Shown: positions 9,771 through 19,523, counted from the stretch's first letter. The stretch is DNA of 64,000 nucleotides from RHLJ01 sp965247355 (GCA_965247355.1 OZ252011.1:1-64000); one strand, 5' to 3'. Notes: a model not told the origin generated them from the sequence alone. A program made the numbers and translations.

Positions 9771-11108
9771 TTAAAGTAACTTACTTGCTATGTTCGCCAG
9801 TTCGGATCTTTCTCCCTTCTCCAGATTCACATGTGCATAAATTGGATTGTTGTGCATACGGTCTACCAGATAAGCTAACCCGTTACTTTGAGCATCCAGA
9901 TAAGGAGTATCAATCTGGAAGATGTCACCTGTGAAAATGATCTTGGTGTTTTCACCTGCCCGGGTGATAATGGTCTTGATTTCGTGAGGAGTAAGGTTTT
10001 GAGCTTCATCCACTATAAAAATCACATTTGATAAACTACGACCCCGGATATAAGCAAGCGGCACTATACGAAGTTTATCAGTTTGGATCATCTCATCAAT
10101 TTTCTTGTACTGCTTGCTGGTTTCTTTAAACTGATTTTTGATGAAGCTCAGATTGTCCCAGAGCGGCTGCATGTAGGGATCAATTTTCTGATTGGCATCT
10201 CCCGGGAGATACCCAATATCCTTATTACTAAGTGGAACAATAGGTCTGGCTAGATAAATCTGTTTGAATTCACTACGCTGTTCAAGAGCACTTGCAAGAG
10301 CAAGTAACGTTTTTCCGGTCCCGGCTGATCCGGTAATACTTGCAAGCATAATATTTGGGTTCATCAACGCGTGCATAGCAAACGTTTGTTCAGCATTCTT
10401 TGGTACAATGCCATAAGCATTAGAAGTCTCAATATTTTCGATGTAGCCGGATTTCTTATTAAAGCACCCGAGTGCAGAAGAACCATGACTTTTCATGATA
10501 TAGAAATGATTGCTTGTTGGGGCAACCTCCATCAGTTCTTTCGGTTTGATTTTTCCTTTCTCATAGAACTTACCGATGAGCGAAGGATCTTCCAGCTCTA
10601 ACTCTGTTTTCCCTTTATAAAGTTGCTCTATATTTTTGACTTGAACTGTTTCATAATCCTCGGCATCAAGACTTAGAGCACGAGCTTTGAGTCGAAGGTT
10701 GATGTCTTTCGAAACCAGAATTACTTTTTCATCCGGGTTCTCAGATTTGAGGCGAAGCGCAGCATTAATGATATCATGATCATTCTTTTTGGAGCCAAAC
10801 ATCTTATTGGCATCCACGTGATCACCTCCATTCGTAATCACCTTTAAGTTACCATGAGAACGCCCGTTTAAAGGAATCCAGTCGAGTAGCATATTGTCAT
10901 CGGAGATTCCATCCAGATAGCGAATAAATTCCCTGGCATGTAAGTTTGTTACTGTATTCCCCTTTTTAAACGTATCCAGTTCCTCGAGAACTGTTATCGG
11001 TATTGCAACGTCATTTTTTTCAAAATTTTTAATGGCTTCATAGTCATATAAAAGAACGGAAGTATCGAGCACGAAAATCTTCTTCGTTTTCTTCTTCGGC
11101 ATGGGCAA
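9771..11108 (-). CDS. PhoH family ATPase with N-terminal PIN nuclease domain
   Basis: RNA-acting protein of the PhoH2/YlaK type, thought to couple RNA unwinding to PIN-domain cleavage. The PIN domain covers about residues 8-150 (KIFVLDTSVLLYDYEA, with the first acidic metal ligand, and VLEELDTFKKG). The PhoH P-loop domain covers about 215-445, with Walker A GSAGTGKT near 264 and Walker B VIFIVDEAQN near 362. The length (445) is normal for this fusion. The start may be the Met at 11108 or the one two codons later (MPMPKKK). Single gene between the GH9 operon and a methyltransferase gene. Confidence 0.9.
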   Translation of the reverse strand: MPMPKKKTKKIFVLDTSVLLYDYEAIKNFEKNDVAIPITVLEELDTFKKGNTVTNLHAREFIRYLDGISDDNMLLDWIPLNGRSHGNLKVITNGGDHVDANKMFGSKKNDHDIINAALRLKSENPDEKVILVSKDINLRLKARALSLDAEDYETVQVKNIEQLYKGKTELELEDPSLIGKFYEKGKIKPKELMEVAPTSNHFYIMKSHGSSALGCFNKKSGYIENIETSNAYGIVPKNAEQTFAMHALMNPNIMLASITGSAGTGKTLLALASALEQRSEFKQIYLARPIVPLSNKDIGYLPGDANQKIDPYMQPLWDNLSFIKNQFKETSKQYKKIDEMIQTDKLRIVPLAYIRGRSLSNVIFIVDEAQNLTPHEIKTIITRAGENTKIIFTGDIFQIDTPYLDAQSNGLAYLVDRMHNNPIYAHVNLEKGERSELANIASKLL

Positions 11109-11271
11109 ATCTGGTTTAAATTCAAGCTTAACCTTTGGCCTTCTGTAAATGATGTAAAAGAACGGCTCCCTGAATTAATGAATTGGGAAAGCCATATGCA
11201 ACGGATGTGGAAAACTATTTCAAAAAAATTTATTAGAGTAAAAACCGGCTTTTATTTGCATAGTTATCAAC

Positions 11272-12036
11272 TTAATTATTCACACTCCACAGAGCGATGC
11301 TCAATGCAACAGCTGCATTAAGGCTTTCTACAGCGTCAGAATTATTTCCCGAGGGAATTAGAGCGCGCTTTCTTTTTGGGTTGATGAGGGAAGGGGCAAT
11401 CCCGTTCGCTTCGTTGCCGACCACCAGAATGGTTTTTTCTTTTTTGGGAATAGATGTAATTGGCTGTGCGCCCGAATTTCCATCAAGGAGAAGGACATTC
11501 CATCCGGAAGATTCTAAATTTTCAAGGAAATCTTCCAAATCTCCTGATATAAAAGGAAGTGCTCCTGTAGCTCCGGCAGTACTACGTACTACTTTCGGAT
11601 TAAATACATCAACGGTTCCTTTCCCATGAAGAAGGGCTGAGCTGCCAAACCAGCTTGCTGTACGAATGATCGTGCCAAGGTTACCAGGATCCTGAATAGC
11701 ATCAGTAGCAACAATTACCCCAAATTCAAGTTTCTGGAGTTCTTCTAATGAAATAGGTTTGGGCATTTTGCAAATCGCTAGCACACCTTGAGGTGATTCA
11801 GTATCCGCAAGTTCATTAAAAGTACTTTTATCCAAAGAGAAGCTGTTAGCTATCATATTAAAGCTTTCAGTATTACTCTCCTCAATAAAAATACTCTCAA
11901 CTTTAAGGAACTCATTTTCCAAAACCTGCTCAACCGCACGCTCACCCTCAACAATAAACAATTCTTCTTTTTCGCGATGTTTTCGCTGAGACAGTTTTCG
12001 TATAAGTTTAATTTGGGCTTTAGACGCTTCCTTCAT
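11272..12036 (-). CDS. TrmH/SpoU family RNA 2'-O-methyltransferase
   Basis: Methylates a ribose in rRNA or tRNA with S-adenosylmethionine. A substrate-binding N-terminal domain (LIRKLSQRKHREKEELFIVEG) is followed by the knotted SPOUT domain with its three motifs: DAIQDPGNLGTIIRTASWFG, VVGNEANGI and IPSGNNSDAVESLNAAVAL. At 254 residues it has the usual length of RlmB-like enzymes, but the target base cannot be read from the sequence. Start at the ATG at 12036. It is divergent from the aldehyde dehydrogenase gene. Confidence 0.9.
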   Translation of the reverse strand: MKEASKAQIKLIRKLSQRKHREKEELFIVEGERAVEQVLENEFLKVESIFIEESNTESFNMIANSFSLDKSTFNELADTESPQGVLAICKMPKPISLEELQKLEFGVIVATDAIQDPGNLGTIIRTASWFGSSALLHGKGTVDVFNPKVVRSTAGATGALPFISGDLEDFLENLESSGWNVLLLDGNSGAQPITSIPKKEKTILVVGNEANGIAPSLINPKRKRALIPSGNNSDAVESLNAAVALSIALWSVNN

Positions 12037-12161
12037 AGATAAAGGATAAGAATTTAGAATTTAGGATACTGCACTTTTGGTATAACTAAATATCGCTGCA
12101 CTCTAAATTATAAATTCATAAATAACTATCTTCATCAGAAATTTGAATCATAGATTAGTAA

Positions 12162-13670
12162 ATGGATTTTTTAAGGAAATTAGGCATTGAAGGAGTCAAC
12201 GCCGGAACAAGTACAGGACAAAAATATTTAGAAAGCAAAGAGTCGATCAGTAGCTTTACACCAGTAGATGGAAAAAAAATTGCTAATGTGTCGGTTACCA
12301 CGAAAGAGCAATATGAAGAAGTGGTTGCTACGGCTCAGAAAGCGTTCAAAGTATGGAGAGAAATGCCTGCTCCACAGCGTGGGGAAATTGTTCGTCAGAT
12401 TGGACAGAAGTTACGTGAATTTAAAGAGCCACTTGGTAAACTGGTGACTTACGAAATGGGTAAAATCAACCAGGAAGGTCTGGGTGAAGTTCAGGAGATG
12501 ATTGATATCTGTGATTTTTCGGTAGGGTTAAGTCGCCAACTATATGGCTTAACAATGCACAGCGAGCGACCGCAACACAGAATGTATGAGCAATGGCATC
12601 CGTTAGGGATTGTTGGAATCATCTCAGCGTTCAATTTTCCGGTAGCCGTTTGGAGCTGGAACGCAATGATAGCTGCAGTTTGTGGTGATGTGATGATCTG
12701 GAAAGGCTCAGAAAAGACTCCGCTTTGTGGTGTGGCAATTCAAAAAATCATCGCCAAAGTGCTTAAGGAAAATGATCTGCCTGAGGGAATTTTTAATCTG
12801 ATTACCGGAGATCGTGAAGTAGGCGAGTGGATGACGGAAGACGAACGTGTACCTCTTATTTCTGCTACCGGCTCTATCCGTATGGGGAAAGAAGTTGCTA
12901 AAACAGTAGGCGGAAGACTTGGCAAAACCATTCTTGAGCTTGGAGGAAATAACGCCATTATTATTTCAGAAAATGCTGATATAGAAATGGCTATTCGAGC
13001 TACTGTATTTGGAGCTGTAGGAACCTGCGGACAGCGATGTACTTCAACCCGACGTTTGATCATTCATGAATCTGTTTATGATCAGGTTAAAGAAAGACTC
13101 ATAAGCATTTATGAAAATGTAACGATAGGTGACCCTCTTGAACCGGATACTTTGGTAGGTCCGTTGATTGATGAACTTGCCGTTGATGCTATGCAGAAGG
13201 CACTTAAGCAAATCGAAAAAGAAGGTGGAAAAGTAATTTACGGTGGAGAAGTTCTGGATCGTGAAGGACATTTTGTGCGTCCTGCATTGGCTGAAGTGAA
13301 GAACGAATATAAAATTGTTCAGGAAGAGACCTTTGCTCCAATTCTTTATCTAATCAAATACAAAACCATTGATGAAGCAATGAGCTACCACAACGGAGTG
13401 AAGCAAGGACTTAGCTCTGCAATGTTTACCTTGAATATGCGTGAAGCTGAGAACTTTGTGAGTGCACATGGTTCTGATTGTGGAATAGCGAATGTAAATA
13501 TCGGAACAAGTGGTGCAGAAATCGGCGGTGCTTTTGGTGGAGAAAAAGAAACCGGTGGTGGACGAGAATCCGGTTCTGATGCATGGAAAGCTTATATGCG
13601 TCGCCAAACTAATACCATCAACTGGGGAGACGAGTTACCGTTAGCTCAGGGTATTTCTTTTGATGTTTAA
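12162..13670 (+). CDS. ALDH7-type aldehyde dehydrogenase (alpha-aminoadipic semialdehyde dehydrogenase)
   Basis: NAD(P)-dependent oxidation of an aldehyde to an acid, most likely alpha-aminoadipate semialdehyde (equivalently L-piperideine-6-carboxylate) in lysine breakdown, judged by close likeness to the ALDH7A1 group. Features: NAD-binding WKGSEKTPL, general base Glu259 in LELGGNN, and catalytic Cys293 in GQRCTSTRRL. The C-terminal GGAFGGEKETGGGRESGSDA pattern is typical of this group. 502 residues, full length. No other lysine-catabolic gene is adjacent, so the pathway is inferred from family alone. Some ALDH7 enzymes also oxidise betaine aldehyde, which would suit a halophile. Confidence 0.88.
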   Translation: MDFLRKLGIEGVNAGTSTGQKYLESKESISSFTPVDGKKIANVSVTTKEQYEEVVATAQKAFKVWREMPAPQRGEIVRQIGQKLREFKEPLGKLVTYEMGKINQEGLGEVQEMIDICDFSVGLSRQLYGLTMHSERPQHRMYEQWHPLGIVGIISAFNFPVAVWSWNAMIAAVCGDVMIWKGSEKTPLCGVAIQKIIAKVLKENDLPEGIFNLITGDREVGEWMTEDERVPLISATGSIRMGKEVAKTVGGRLGKTILELGGNNAIIISENADIEMAIRATVFGAVGTCGQRCTSTRRLIIHESVYDQVKERLISIYENVTIGDPLEPDTLVGPLIDELAVDAMQKALKQIEKEGGKVIYGGEVLDREGHFVRPALAEVKNEYKIVQEETFAPILYLIKYKTIDEAMSYHNGVKQGLSSAMFTLNMREAENFVSAHGSDCGIANVNIGTSGAEIGGAFGGEKETGGGRESGSDAWKAYMRRQTNTINWGDELPLAQGISFDV

Positions 13671-13964
13671 TTCAATTGAGAATTGATCAATTAAGAATTA
13701 AAATTCAGGGTGTTGATTTAAATTCAGTTTCCCTCGCTCCAATGCTCTACGTTAGAGCGAAATTATTGGTAAATACATAGGTTCCGACGGAGACCATCGG
13801 AACCTGGAGAAACGGTTTGGAAGAAAACATTAGCACTTGTGAAAGAAAAAGGCGGTTCTATTTCATTCAATATTTTTCAAAACCTTCTTCAGAATCAGGC
13901 TACTAAATTATTTGAAGGTTTATAGAAAGTCCCCCCTTGAGAGGGGATTTAAGGGTGTGTCTAA
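13671..13964. other. Intergenic stretch with several short palindromes and a possible gene remnant
   Basis: No complete gene. Three short hairpins occur: TCGCTC/GAGCGA (13734-13760), GGTTCCGA/TCGGAACC (13780-13804) and a CCCC/GGGG stem near 13931-13946. From about 13775 to the stop at 13923-13925 one plus-strand frame is open for some 50 codons (ending LLQNQATKLFEGL) with a protein-like composition but no good start. It may be a decayed gene end or a small mobile repeat. No family recognised. Confidence 0.3.
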
Positions 13965-15314
13965 TTAAAAACTAGCTTCAATTCTCCCGATTAGTTCCCC
14001 CACAAAATCAGCTTGTTCAGGGCGCATTAACACACTACGAAGAATAGTTACCTGTTCTTCATCTGCTTTGAAGCCGGGATGTAATTTCACAAAAGTGGAG
14101 GAGGGCACTTTGAAGAGTGAAAGATAGAAGCTTTTATCTCTCATTCCTGCATCAAACACTTGTTTAGAAAGCTTTGAAATCTGAGAAACGTTAATCGTTG
14201 AATCGTTAACCGGAAAGTAAGTAAGAATATCTAACTCAGGTTTTTTATAAGGGACCAACTTCTCACTATTTACCATTAACGAATAACCGGTTAAAGCTGC
14301 CTGTCTGCATTTAGCCAGAATCGGCCCGAATCCCTTTTTTTCTTCTAAAAGAAAACATTCAAGAGTGGCCCAAAGTGCAACAGCTGCAGCTCCGGCGCGT
14401 GAGCACTCCAGACTAATTTCTCCAAGATGAAGATCATCAGAGGTAAAGTAGGTGTAAGGAGAATCGTGCTTATAGAACTTTCCAACTGCCGGGTCCTTAA
14501 AAAGTATGGCGCCACAACCGTAGGGTTGCAGACCGTGTTTATGTGGGTCAACTACGATGCTGTCTGCTTCCTGCATTAGCTTCCAACTGGTCCCGTCAAT
14601 TAAATCAGAATCCTTCAATGTTCTGAAAAAACCACCGTAGGCTGCATCGATATGTATGCGAATACCATGCTCTTTTGCCCAGGGAAGAATTTGATCCAAT
14701 GGCTCCACTTCGCCAAGTCCGGTTGTACCCAGGGTAACTACGATCGTCCCGATTTCTTCTATGTTGATGGAATTCAAATTAAAGTGGCCATCATCAAGCA
14801 TAGAAATTGTTTCTGATTCCACACCCAGCACTTCACACATCCTGCCATGGGTATAGTGCGCATTTTCAGAAAAAATGATTTTTTTTTCGGGATGAGATTT
14901 TCGTGATACCCAAAGTGCATCCAGGTTTGCAATGGTTCCGCTGGAGGTCAGGTGCCCTAGGAACTCTTCTCCGTAACCGAAAAAAACAGCGAGTTTGGCC
15001 ATTACCTCTTTTTCCATTTCGGAAGATGGAGGTCCGCCATCCAGCGCATGATTATTGGGATTGATGGACATCGCCATGGCATAGGCAGCCCAGGCAACCG
15101 GATGAGGAGGTTTTAGCATCTGTCCGGCATACACGGGATGATGGAATGGGTAGTTGCCCTTTAGTCGATCATTAAGATCCCCAAAAACGGACTCGACTTT
15201 ACTTTTATTAATAGAAAGTGATTCATCAGCCTCCCAATTACCAAATGAATCTTTCCATTGTTGCAGGTTTTCAAGAGCTTGAGTAAGGGTTTCATTAACC
15301 TGCATGTTCATCAC
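13965..15314 (-). CDS. PLP-dependent group II decarboxylase family protein
   Basis: Pyridoxal-phosphate enzyme of the aromatic-amino-acid/glutamate decarboxylase fold, about 449 residues. Substrate-side motif FLGHLTSSGTIANLDALW, the Asp that pairs with the PLP ring in HIDAAYGG, and Schiff-base Lys in DPHKHG (residue 259 counting from 15314). The start could be at 15314, 15311 or 15305 (MMNM). The substrate is not clear; members include tyrosine, DOPA, diaminobutyrate and glutamate decarboxylases. It ends next to the ALDH gene in convergent orientation, so there is no operon link. Two DUF3078 genes lie upstream on the same strand. Confidence 0.82.
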   Translation of the reverse strand: MMNMQVNETLTQALENLQQWKDSFGNWEADESLSINKSKVESVFGDLNDRLKGNYPFHHPVYAGQMLKPPHPVAWAAYAMAMSINPNNHALDGGPPSSEMEKEVMAKLAVFFGYGEEFLGHLTSSGTIANLDALWVSRKSHPEKKIIFSENAHYTHGRMCEVLGVESETISMLDDGHFNLNSINIEEIGTIVVTLGTTGLGEVEPLDQILPWAKEHGIRIHIDAAYGGFFRTLKDSDLIDGTSWKLMQEADSIVVDPHKHGLQPYGCGAILFKDPAVGKFYKHDSPYTYFTSDDLHLGEISLECSRAGAAAVALWATLECFLLEEKKGFGPILAKCRQAALTGYSLMVNSEKLVPYKKPELDILTYFPVNDSTINVSQISKLSKQVFDAGMRDKSFYLSLFKVPSSTFVKLHPGFKADEEQVTILRSVLMRPEQADFVGELIGRIEASF

Positions 15315-15316
15315 GT

Positions 15317-16192
15317 TTAGTAAAAATTGACAGTTATTCCGGCAGCAAAAACCTGCTTAAGTTGTACTTCAGTAGAGTAATCATGATCATAACGAAGTTC
15401 AAACTGGAAAACAGCACTCAGGTACTTATTTATTCTTCCATTTATGTGGTTTGACCAATACACGTCAGTTTGATTCAGTGGTACCAATAGGTTTGTAAAG
15501 GTTTCAATACTAGTAGCGAATTCAGTGTTTTCCATAATTTGTCTTTTGTATTGCGCTCCTAGTGAAATACCACCTTCCGATCTTAATTTCTTTCCTTCAT
15601 CAATTTGATATTGAGTATTGAGTCGTTCGTCGTTAACAATAGTTTGCTTTAAGGCAGCACCAATTTCCATGCTGAAGTTCTCACTTGGTTTTATCTCCAG
15701 CCCAAAACTCTCTATAAAATAGGCAGGAGCAAACCAACGCGAAATTAATGAATCTCCACCGGCAGCAGCTTTTCCATAATCGAAACCGTCACCAAACTGG
15801 GTTTTAAACTGAACTGCTCCAAAGGCGGAATAAATACTCTCTTTACTTAGTTCATAAGTAACACGGTTTCTGACAGAAATAAGATCATCAGTCTTGCGGA
15901 TGTCATTACCATTTATTTTAGATTGACCGTATCGAAGATGTATACGAAACCCATACGTAAATCGGCCATCTCTATAAAATTTAGTAAATACTGTCGAGGC
16001 AGTTCCGCTAACGGTATTAACCCCACCCTCACTCCAATTATTGAAGCTTGATTGTGCGCCATTAAAATTACCAATCCAGGATTGATCCCACCCTTGAAGG
16101 GTGTCTGGAACAACAATAATTTGGGCAGAAAGATTTGAGAAGTAACTAAAACTAGAGAGAGTAAAGAGGAGCAATAAGAGCGTTCTGGTCAT
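15317..16192 (-). CDS. DUF3078 family outer-membrane barrel protein (copy 1)
   Basis: Predicted small outer-membrane beta-barrel of unknown role. I choose the ATG at 16192 because it starts a normal signal peptide (MTRTLLLLLFTLSSFSYF, ends LSAQ); the frame also runs back to a TTG at 16243. The mature part has the family signature (FNNWSEGGVNTVSGTAS) early, then repeated amphipathic strands with alternating aromatic residues, and it ends in a C-terminal aromatic residue (VNFY), typical of barrels. It ends 2 nt before the decarboxylase frame and lies downstream of a close paralogue. Confidence 0.75.
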   Translation of the reverse strand: MTRTLLLLLFTLSSFSYFSNLSAQIIVVPDTLQGWDQSWIGNFNGAQSSFNNWSEGGVNTVSGTASTVFTKFYRDGRFTYGFRIHLRYGQSKINGNDIRKTDDLISVRNRVTYELSKESIYSAFGAVQFKTQFGDGFDYGKAAAGGDSLISRWFAPAYFIESFGLEIKPSENFSMEIGAALKQTIVNDERLNTQYQIDEGKKLRSEGGISLGAQYKRQIMENTEFATSIETFTNLLVPLNQTDVYWSNHINGRINKYLSAVFQFELRYDHDYSTEVQLKQVFAAGITVNFY

Positions 16193-16351
16193 TCCTTGCT
16201 TAAACGTATTTCGATAAATTTTAAAAAGCCGATTGTCCTTCAAAAAGCTAAAAATGATTCCCTAAAACATGGAATCTGGTTGGGGATTAAAATATCGAAA
16301 ATCAGAAAACTATGCATGTCATAGATTAAGACATGCATAGTTAGAAATTGA

Positions 16352-17218
16352 TTAGTACAAGTTTACAGTAACTCCGGCAGAAAGAACTTGTTTTAACTGG
16401 ATTTCACTTGAGAAATCGTTGTCATATCTCAATTCAAACTGGAAAGAAGCACTTACAATAGAATTGATTTGTCCGGTGATTTCATTGGTCCAGATGACAT
16501 CAGTTTCATTAACCGGAAGGAGGAAGTTAGTGAAGGTTTCAAGGCTACTGGAATATTGAATATTTTCAGCAAGGGTGTTTTGATAGGTAATACCTGTAGA
16601 TAAACCACCCTCAGACCGAAGATTGTCGGTCATATTATAGGCTGGTAATAAGGCGTCATCAGTCACTATAGTCTGTTTTAGAGCAAGACCGCCTGCCATC
16701 TGTAAATGCTCACTTGCATTGTATTCAATACCAGCTCCTTCAATGAAATAACCCGGAGCCATAAAATTTGAAATTAAAACATCTTCACCAAATGGTCCGC
16801 CACCATAGTCATACCCTTCAGCAAACTGGGTTTTGAATTGGATTGCCCCGTAAGCTGCAACCGGGCTTCCATCAGATAAATCATAAGTAACCCTGCTTCT
16901 AATTGAAATAAGATCGTCAGATTTACGAGTATCCCCATCTATTCTGGATTGGCCATATCTGAGGTTTACTCTGAAACCGAATGAAGTTCTGTCCTGGCGG
17001 TATAATTTGGAATATACCGTAGAAAAAGTTCCGCTGATGGTATTCACTCCACCTTCACTCCAGTTGTCGTATGAGGCTTGAGAACCATTCAGGTTCAGAA
17101 CCCATGTTTGTGCCCATGCTTCCTGATCTTCAGGAACCACGATAGGCTGTGCTGCAATCGGGCTTATTAGTATAAATAATAAAAATCCGGCTACCGATAG
17201 TTTTATACTTGTTTTCAT
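16352..17218 (-). CDS. DUF3078 family outer-membrane barrel protein (copy 2)
   Basis: 288-residue tandem paralogue of the next gene. Signal peptide MKTSIKLSVAGFLLFILISP ending IAAQ, then the same YDNWSEGGVNTISGTFS signature, an RKSDDLISIRSRVTY segment and a terminal VNLY. The two proteins are alike along their whole length, which points to a local duplication. The 159-nt gap to copy 1 shows no strong terminator. Function unknown; family members are widespread in Bacteroidota. Confidence 0.78.
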   Translation of the reverse strand: MKTSIKLSVAGFLLFILISPIAAQPIVVPEDQEAWAQTWVLNLNGSQASYDNWSEGGVNTISGTFSTVYSKLYRQDRTSFGFRVNLRYGQSRIDGDTRKSDDLISIRSRVTYDLSDGSPVAAYGAIQFKTQFAEGYDYGGGPFGEDVLISNFMAPGYFIEGAGIEYNASEHLQMAGGLALKQTIVTDDALLPAYNMTDNLRSEGGLSTGITYQNTLAENIQYSSSLETFTNFLLPVNETDVIWTNEITGQINSIVSASFQFELRYDNDFSSEIQLKQVLSAGVTVNLY

Positions 17219-17247
17219 AGCTATAAATTAAATGATAGTAAGTCTGA

Positions 17248-17745
17248 TTATATATTTTTAAAAAGTACCACTTGCTCCAATTCACTGGCATTAAGTATTA
17301 CTTCAATATGCTCTCCGAATTTTGTAGGCACTTCAATTCCTGTTAACTCAGAAAGTACCGGATACGTTCGATGGCCTCTGTCAACCAAGGTTAAGACATC
17401 AATTTTAGTTGGTTCATTGGAATAACACAGCGTTGAAATTGCAGAGAACATCGTTTTGCCTGAGAAAATCACATCATCAACCATGATTACATATTTTTCA
17501 GTACAATTGGGGAGTGTGGTTTTAGGTCCGGTACTTTGAACATCAAATTGAAAGAGTTCAATATCCTTATCTGAAAATTCCATTAAATGAGTATGTAAAA
17601 CCTTAGCTGTTGCAAAACCCCGTTCATTTAATCCAATAATGACAAGCTCCTGATTTTCTTCAAGACGCTCCCAAACTTGTATAGCAAGTCTCTTAAGGGT
17701 TCGTGATATCCGGTCATGATTCATTAAGACAAGTTGTTCAGGCAT
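17248..17745 (-). CDS. PyrR-like phosphoribosyltransferase
   Basis: Type I phosphoribosyltransferase fold of 165 residues, with the PRPP-binding loop VIMVDDVIFSGKTMFSA near residue 90. The N-terminal ISRTLKRLAIQVWERL segment resembles PyrR, the pyrimidine regulator that also has weak uracil phosphoribosyltransferase activity. There is no pyr operon here, although pyrF and prs lie elsewhere in the window, so a regulatory role is not shown. An inner ATG (MNHDRIS, 7 codons in) is an alternative start. It is divergent from the YtxH gene. Confidence 0.75.
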   Translation of the reverse strand: MPEQLVLMNHDRISRTLKRLAIQVWERLEENQELVIIGLNERGFATAKVLHTHLMEFSDKDIELFQFDVQSTGPKTTLPNCTEKYVIMVDDVIFSGKTMFSAISTLCYSNEPTKIDVLTLVDRGHRTYPVLSELTGIEVPTKFGEHIEVILNASELEQVVLFKNI

Positions 17746-17871
17746 ACTTGGATAGTTAATTTTTTAAAAAAGAAAGGTAATATTTTATTCTACTATTTTA
17801 ATGATGAAAGATTAAATTGTATGTTAAAGCTGTATATTAACACTGTTAACCTAATGCAAAACACAAGAGAA

Positions 17872-18159
17872 ATGAGCAGATCACTAGAAACTTTGATGGT
17901 AACTCTGGCAGGCTTATCAGCCGGTGTAGTTTTTGGTTTACTATTATCTCCTAAGAGTGGGAAAGAAAACAGGGAATGGATTGGTAAAAAAACCGGTGGG
18001 GCAAAGCACTGGGTAGAAGATCATGGAAGCAAAATTCTAAAAGAAAGCGAAGAGCGATTACATAAAATTTCCAGCAACGTAAAAGAAATTATTCCTGATT
18101 TATACGAAGCTACCGAGTCTATCCTGTTTGAGGAAGAACAGTTCGAAGAAGATGCCTGA
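17872..18159 (+). CDS. YtxH domain protein
   Basis: Small membrane-anchored protein of about 95 residues. A single hydrophobic segment (TLMVTLAGLSAGVVFGLLL) is followed by the YtxH hallmark SPKSGKENR and a charged amphipathic helix with an acidic tail (FEEEQFEEDA). Related proteins are called general-stress proteins, but the role is unknown. In-frame ATGs also lie at 17854 and 17821. I prefer 17872 because it follows a purine-rich stretch and puts the membrane segment near the N-terminus. Its end overlaps the start of the next gene by 8 nt. Confidence 0.7.
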   Translation: MSRSLETLMVTLAGLSAGVVFGLLLSPKSGKENREWIGKKTGGAKHWVEDHGSKILKESEERLHKISSNVKEIIPDLYEATESILFEEEQFEEDA

Positions 18160-19324
18160 TTTTAGCTTCTCATATTCTGAAGATATTCTTCAATGGATTT
18201 GGGAAGAACAACTTTTTGATACCCGTGTGCTTCAAACCTCTGAAGGATTTGAGATTCAGATTCTCGACCCTGGTACGCTAAACAAAACCGATGGTCCGGA
18301 TTTTCGAAACGCTCGTATTCGAATTGACGGAATACTTTGGGTAGGATCAGTAGAATTACATTTGAAGTCAAAAGGATGGATACAACATGGTCATCATCGA
18401 GATAAAAAGTACAATCAGGTAATACTACATGTAGTTGCCGAACATAACCCTGATTCTGTACAAAGAAAAGATGGAGGGAGCATTCCAACACTTAACCTGC
18501 TTCCGCATTTACCCGAAAACCTCCATCATTTTGTTAGAAATATTGCGAATTCAAATAAGCTTCCATGCGCTTCCAGTGTTAACTTTATTTCAAAGCAAGC
18601 CTTTCAGCAACAGATAGAAAAGGCACACCATGAATACCTGGAAAAAAAGGAGAACGATTTTCTAAAGTTCTACAATCCCAATTTGGTGCCTTCGAGGGCA
18701 TGGAAAGAAGCTTTAATACTTTCCATCTTTGATGGGTTTGGGATTACCCACAACCGCACATCTATGGTTGAAGTAGGTAAATGGTTTTTAAATCAGAAAA
18801 TTAGTGAGCAAAATGATAAAGTCTTAGTTCAGGGAGCGCTACATTTTGCCGGTTTCGGCACAAAAAAATCGAACCTTCATTGGAACTATAAAGGAATATA
18901 TCCTGCAAATCATCCAAAGGCACGTATTCCACAGGCAGTTCGTTTAGCCGCTCAGATTCAACAAACACCTACTGAAATATTTTTGGAAAAACCTACTTTT
19001 TCGATTTGGAAAAACTGGTTAAACATGATGGAATTTTCAGAAAGTACTAAGTTGAAGATTATATATGGAATCGTCTTTATTCCTGCTATGCATACACTAG
19101 GGAGTTTATTTGCGGTAAGTAAAATAAAACAGGAAGCTTTGAATGAATGGAAAAAAATCAGGACTGATATTCCGTCTTCAGTTACAAAACCTTTTACTGC
19201 TCATCAGCAAATTCCCCCTGAAATCTATTCTTATAAACTGGGAGCTGTTCATCAAATGCGTGCCTATTGTAAGCCGCGCAGATGCCATGCATGCATCGTA
19301 CTAAAAAAAGTAATTTCGTCTTGA
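18152..19324 (+). CDS. DUF2851 family protein
   Basis: Conserved Bacteroidota protein of unknown function, 390 residues. N-terminal segment with LNKTDGPDFRNARIRIDG and GSVELHLKSKGWIQHGHHRDKKYNQVILHVV, rich in His and acidic residues, so possibly metal-binding. The C-terminus has a Cys cluster (YCKPRRCHAC). Starts at the ATG at 18152, overlapping the YtxH gene by 8 nt, so the two are probably co-translated. Nothing in the neighbourhood fixes its job; tRNA-Gln and prs follow. Confidence 0.75.
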   Translation: MPDFSFSYSEDILQWIWEEQLFDTRVLQTSEGFEIQILDPGTLNKTDGPDFRNARIRIDGILWVGSVELHLKSKGWIQHGHHRDKKYNQVILHVVAEHNPDSVQRKDGGSIPTLNLLPHLPENLHHFVRNIANSNKLPCASSVNFISKQAFQQQIEKAHHEYLEKKENDFLKFYNPNLVPSRAWKEALILSIFDGFGITHNRTSMVEVGKWFLNQKISEQNDKVLVQGALHFAGFGTKKSNLHWNYKGIYPANHPKARIPQAVRLAAQIQQTPTEIFLEKPTFSIWKNWLNMMEFSESTKLKIIYGIVFIPAMHTLGSLFAVSKIKQEALNEWKKIRTDIPSSVTKPFTAHQQIPPEIYSYKLGAVHQMRAYCKPRRCHACIVLKKVISS

Positions 19325-19373
19325 TCAGCTTTGAATATGTCCCTATCTTTGGTGTCTGTCGATGACACGAAAA

Positions 19374-19444
19374 TGCCCGGTCGTCTAATGGCAGGACACC
19401 TGGTTTTGGTCCAGTATGTGGGGGTTCGAATCCTCCCCGGGCAA
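19374..19444 (+). tRNA. tRNA-Gln (anticodon TTG)
   Basis: Cloverleaf by eye: acceptor TGCCCGG pairs with CCGGGCA; D arm GTCT/GGAC; anticodon stem closed by four pairs with loop TTTTGGT, giving anticodon TTG; T arm GGGGG-TTCGAAT-CCTCC. The first anticodon-stem position is a C-T mismatch. CCA is not encoded. Lies just before prs. Confidence 0.93.
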
Positions 19445-19523
19445 CAACACTCAGAAGGATGATTAAGGATGCATCCTTTTGTTTTATGTAATCCTGAAAT
19501 TTTTCAGTGCTAGCAAAACTAAT

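Noticed and set aside
13965..15314. Glutamate decarboxylase acid-resistance gene
   Set aside because: No glutamate/GABA antiporter is adjacent, and the sequence fits the wider decarboxylase family without fixing the substrate.
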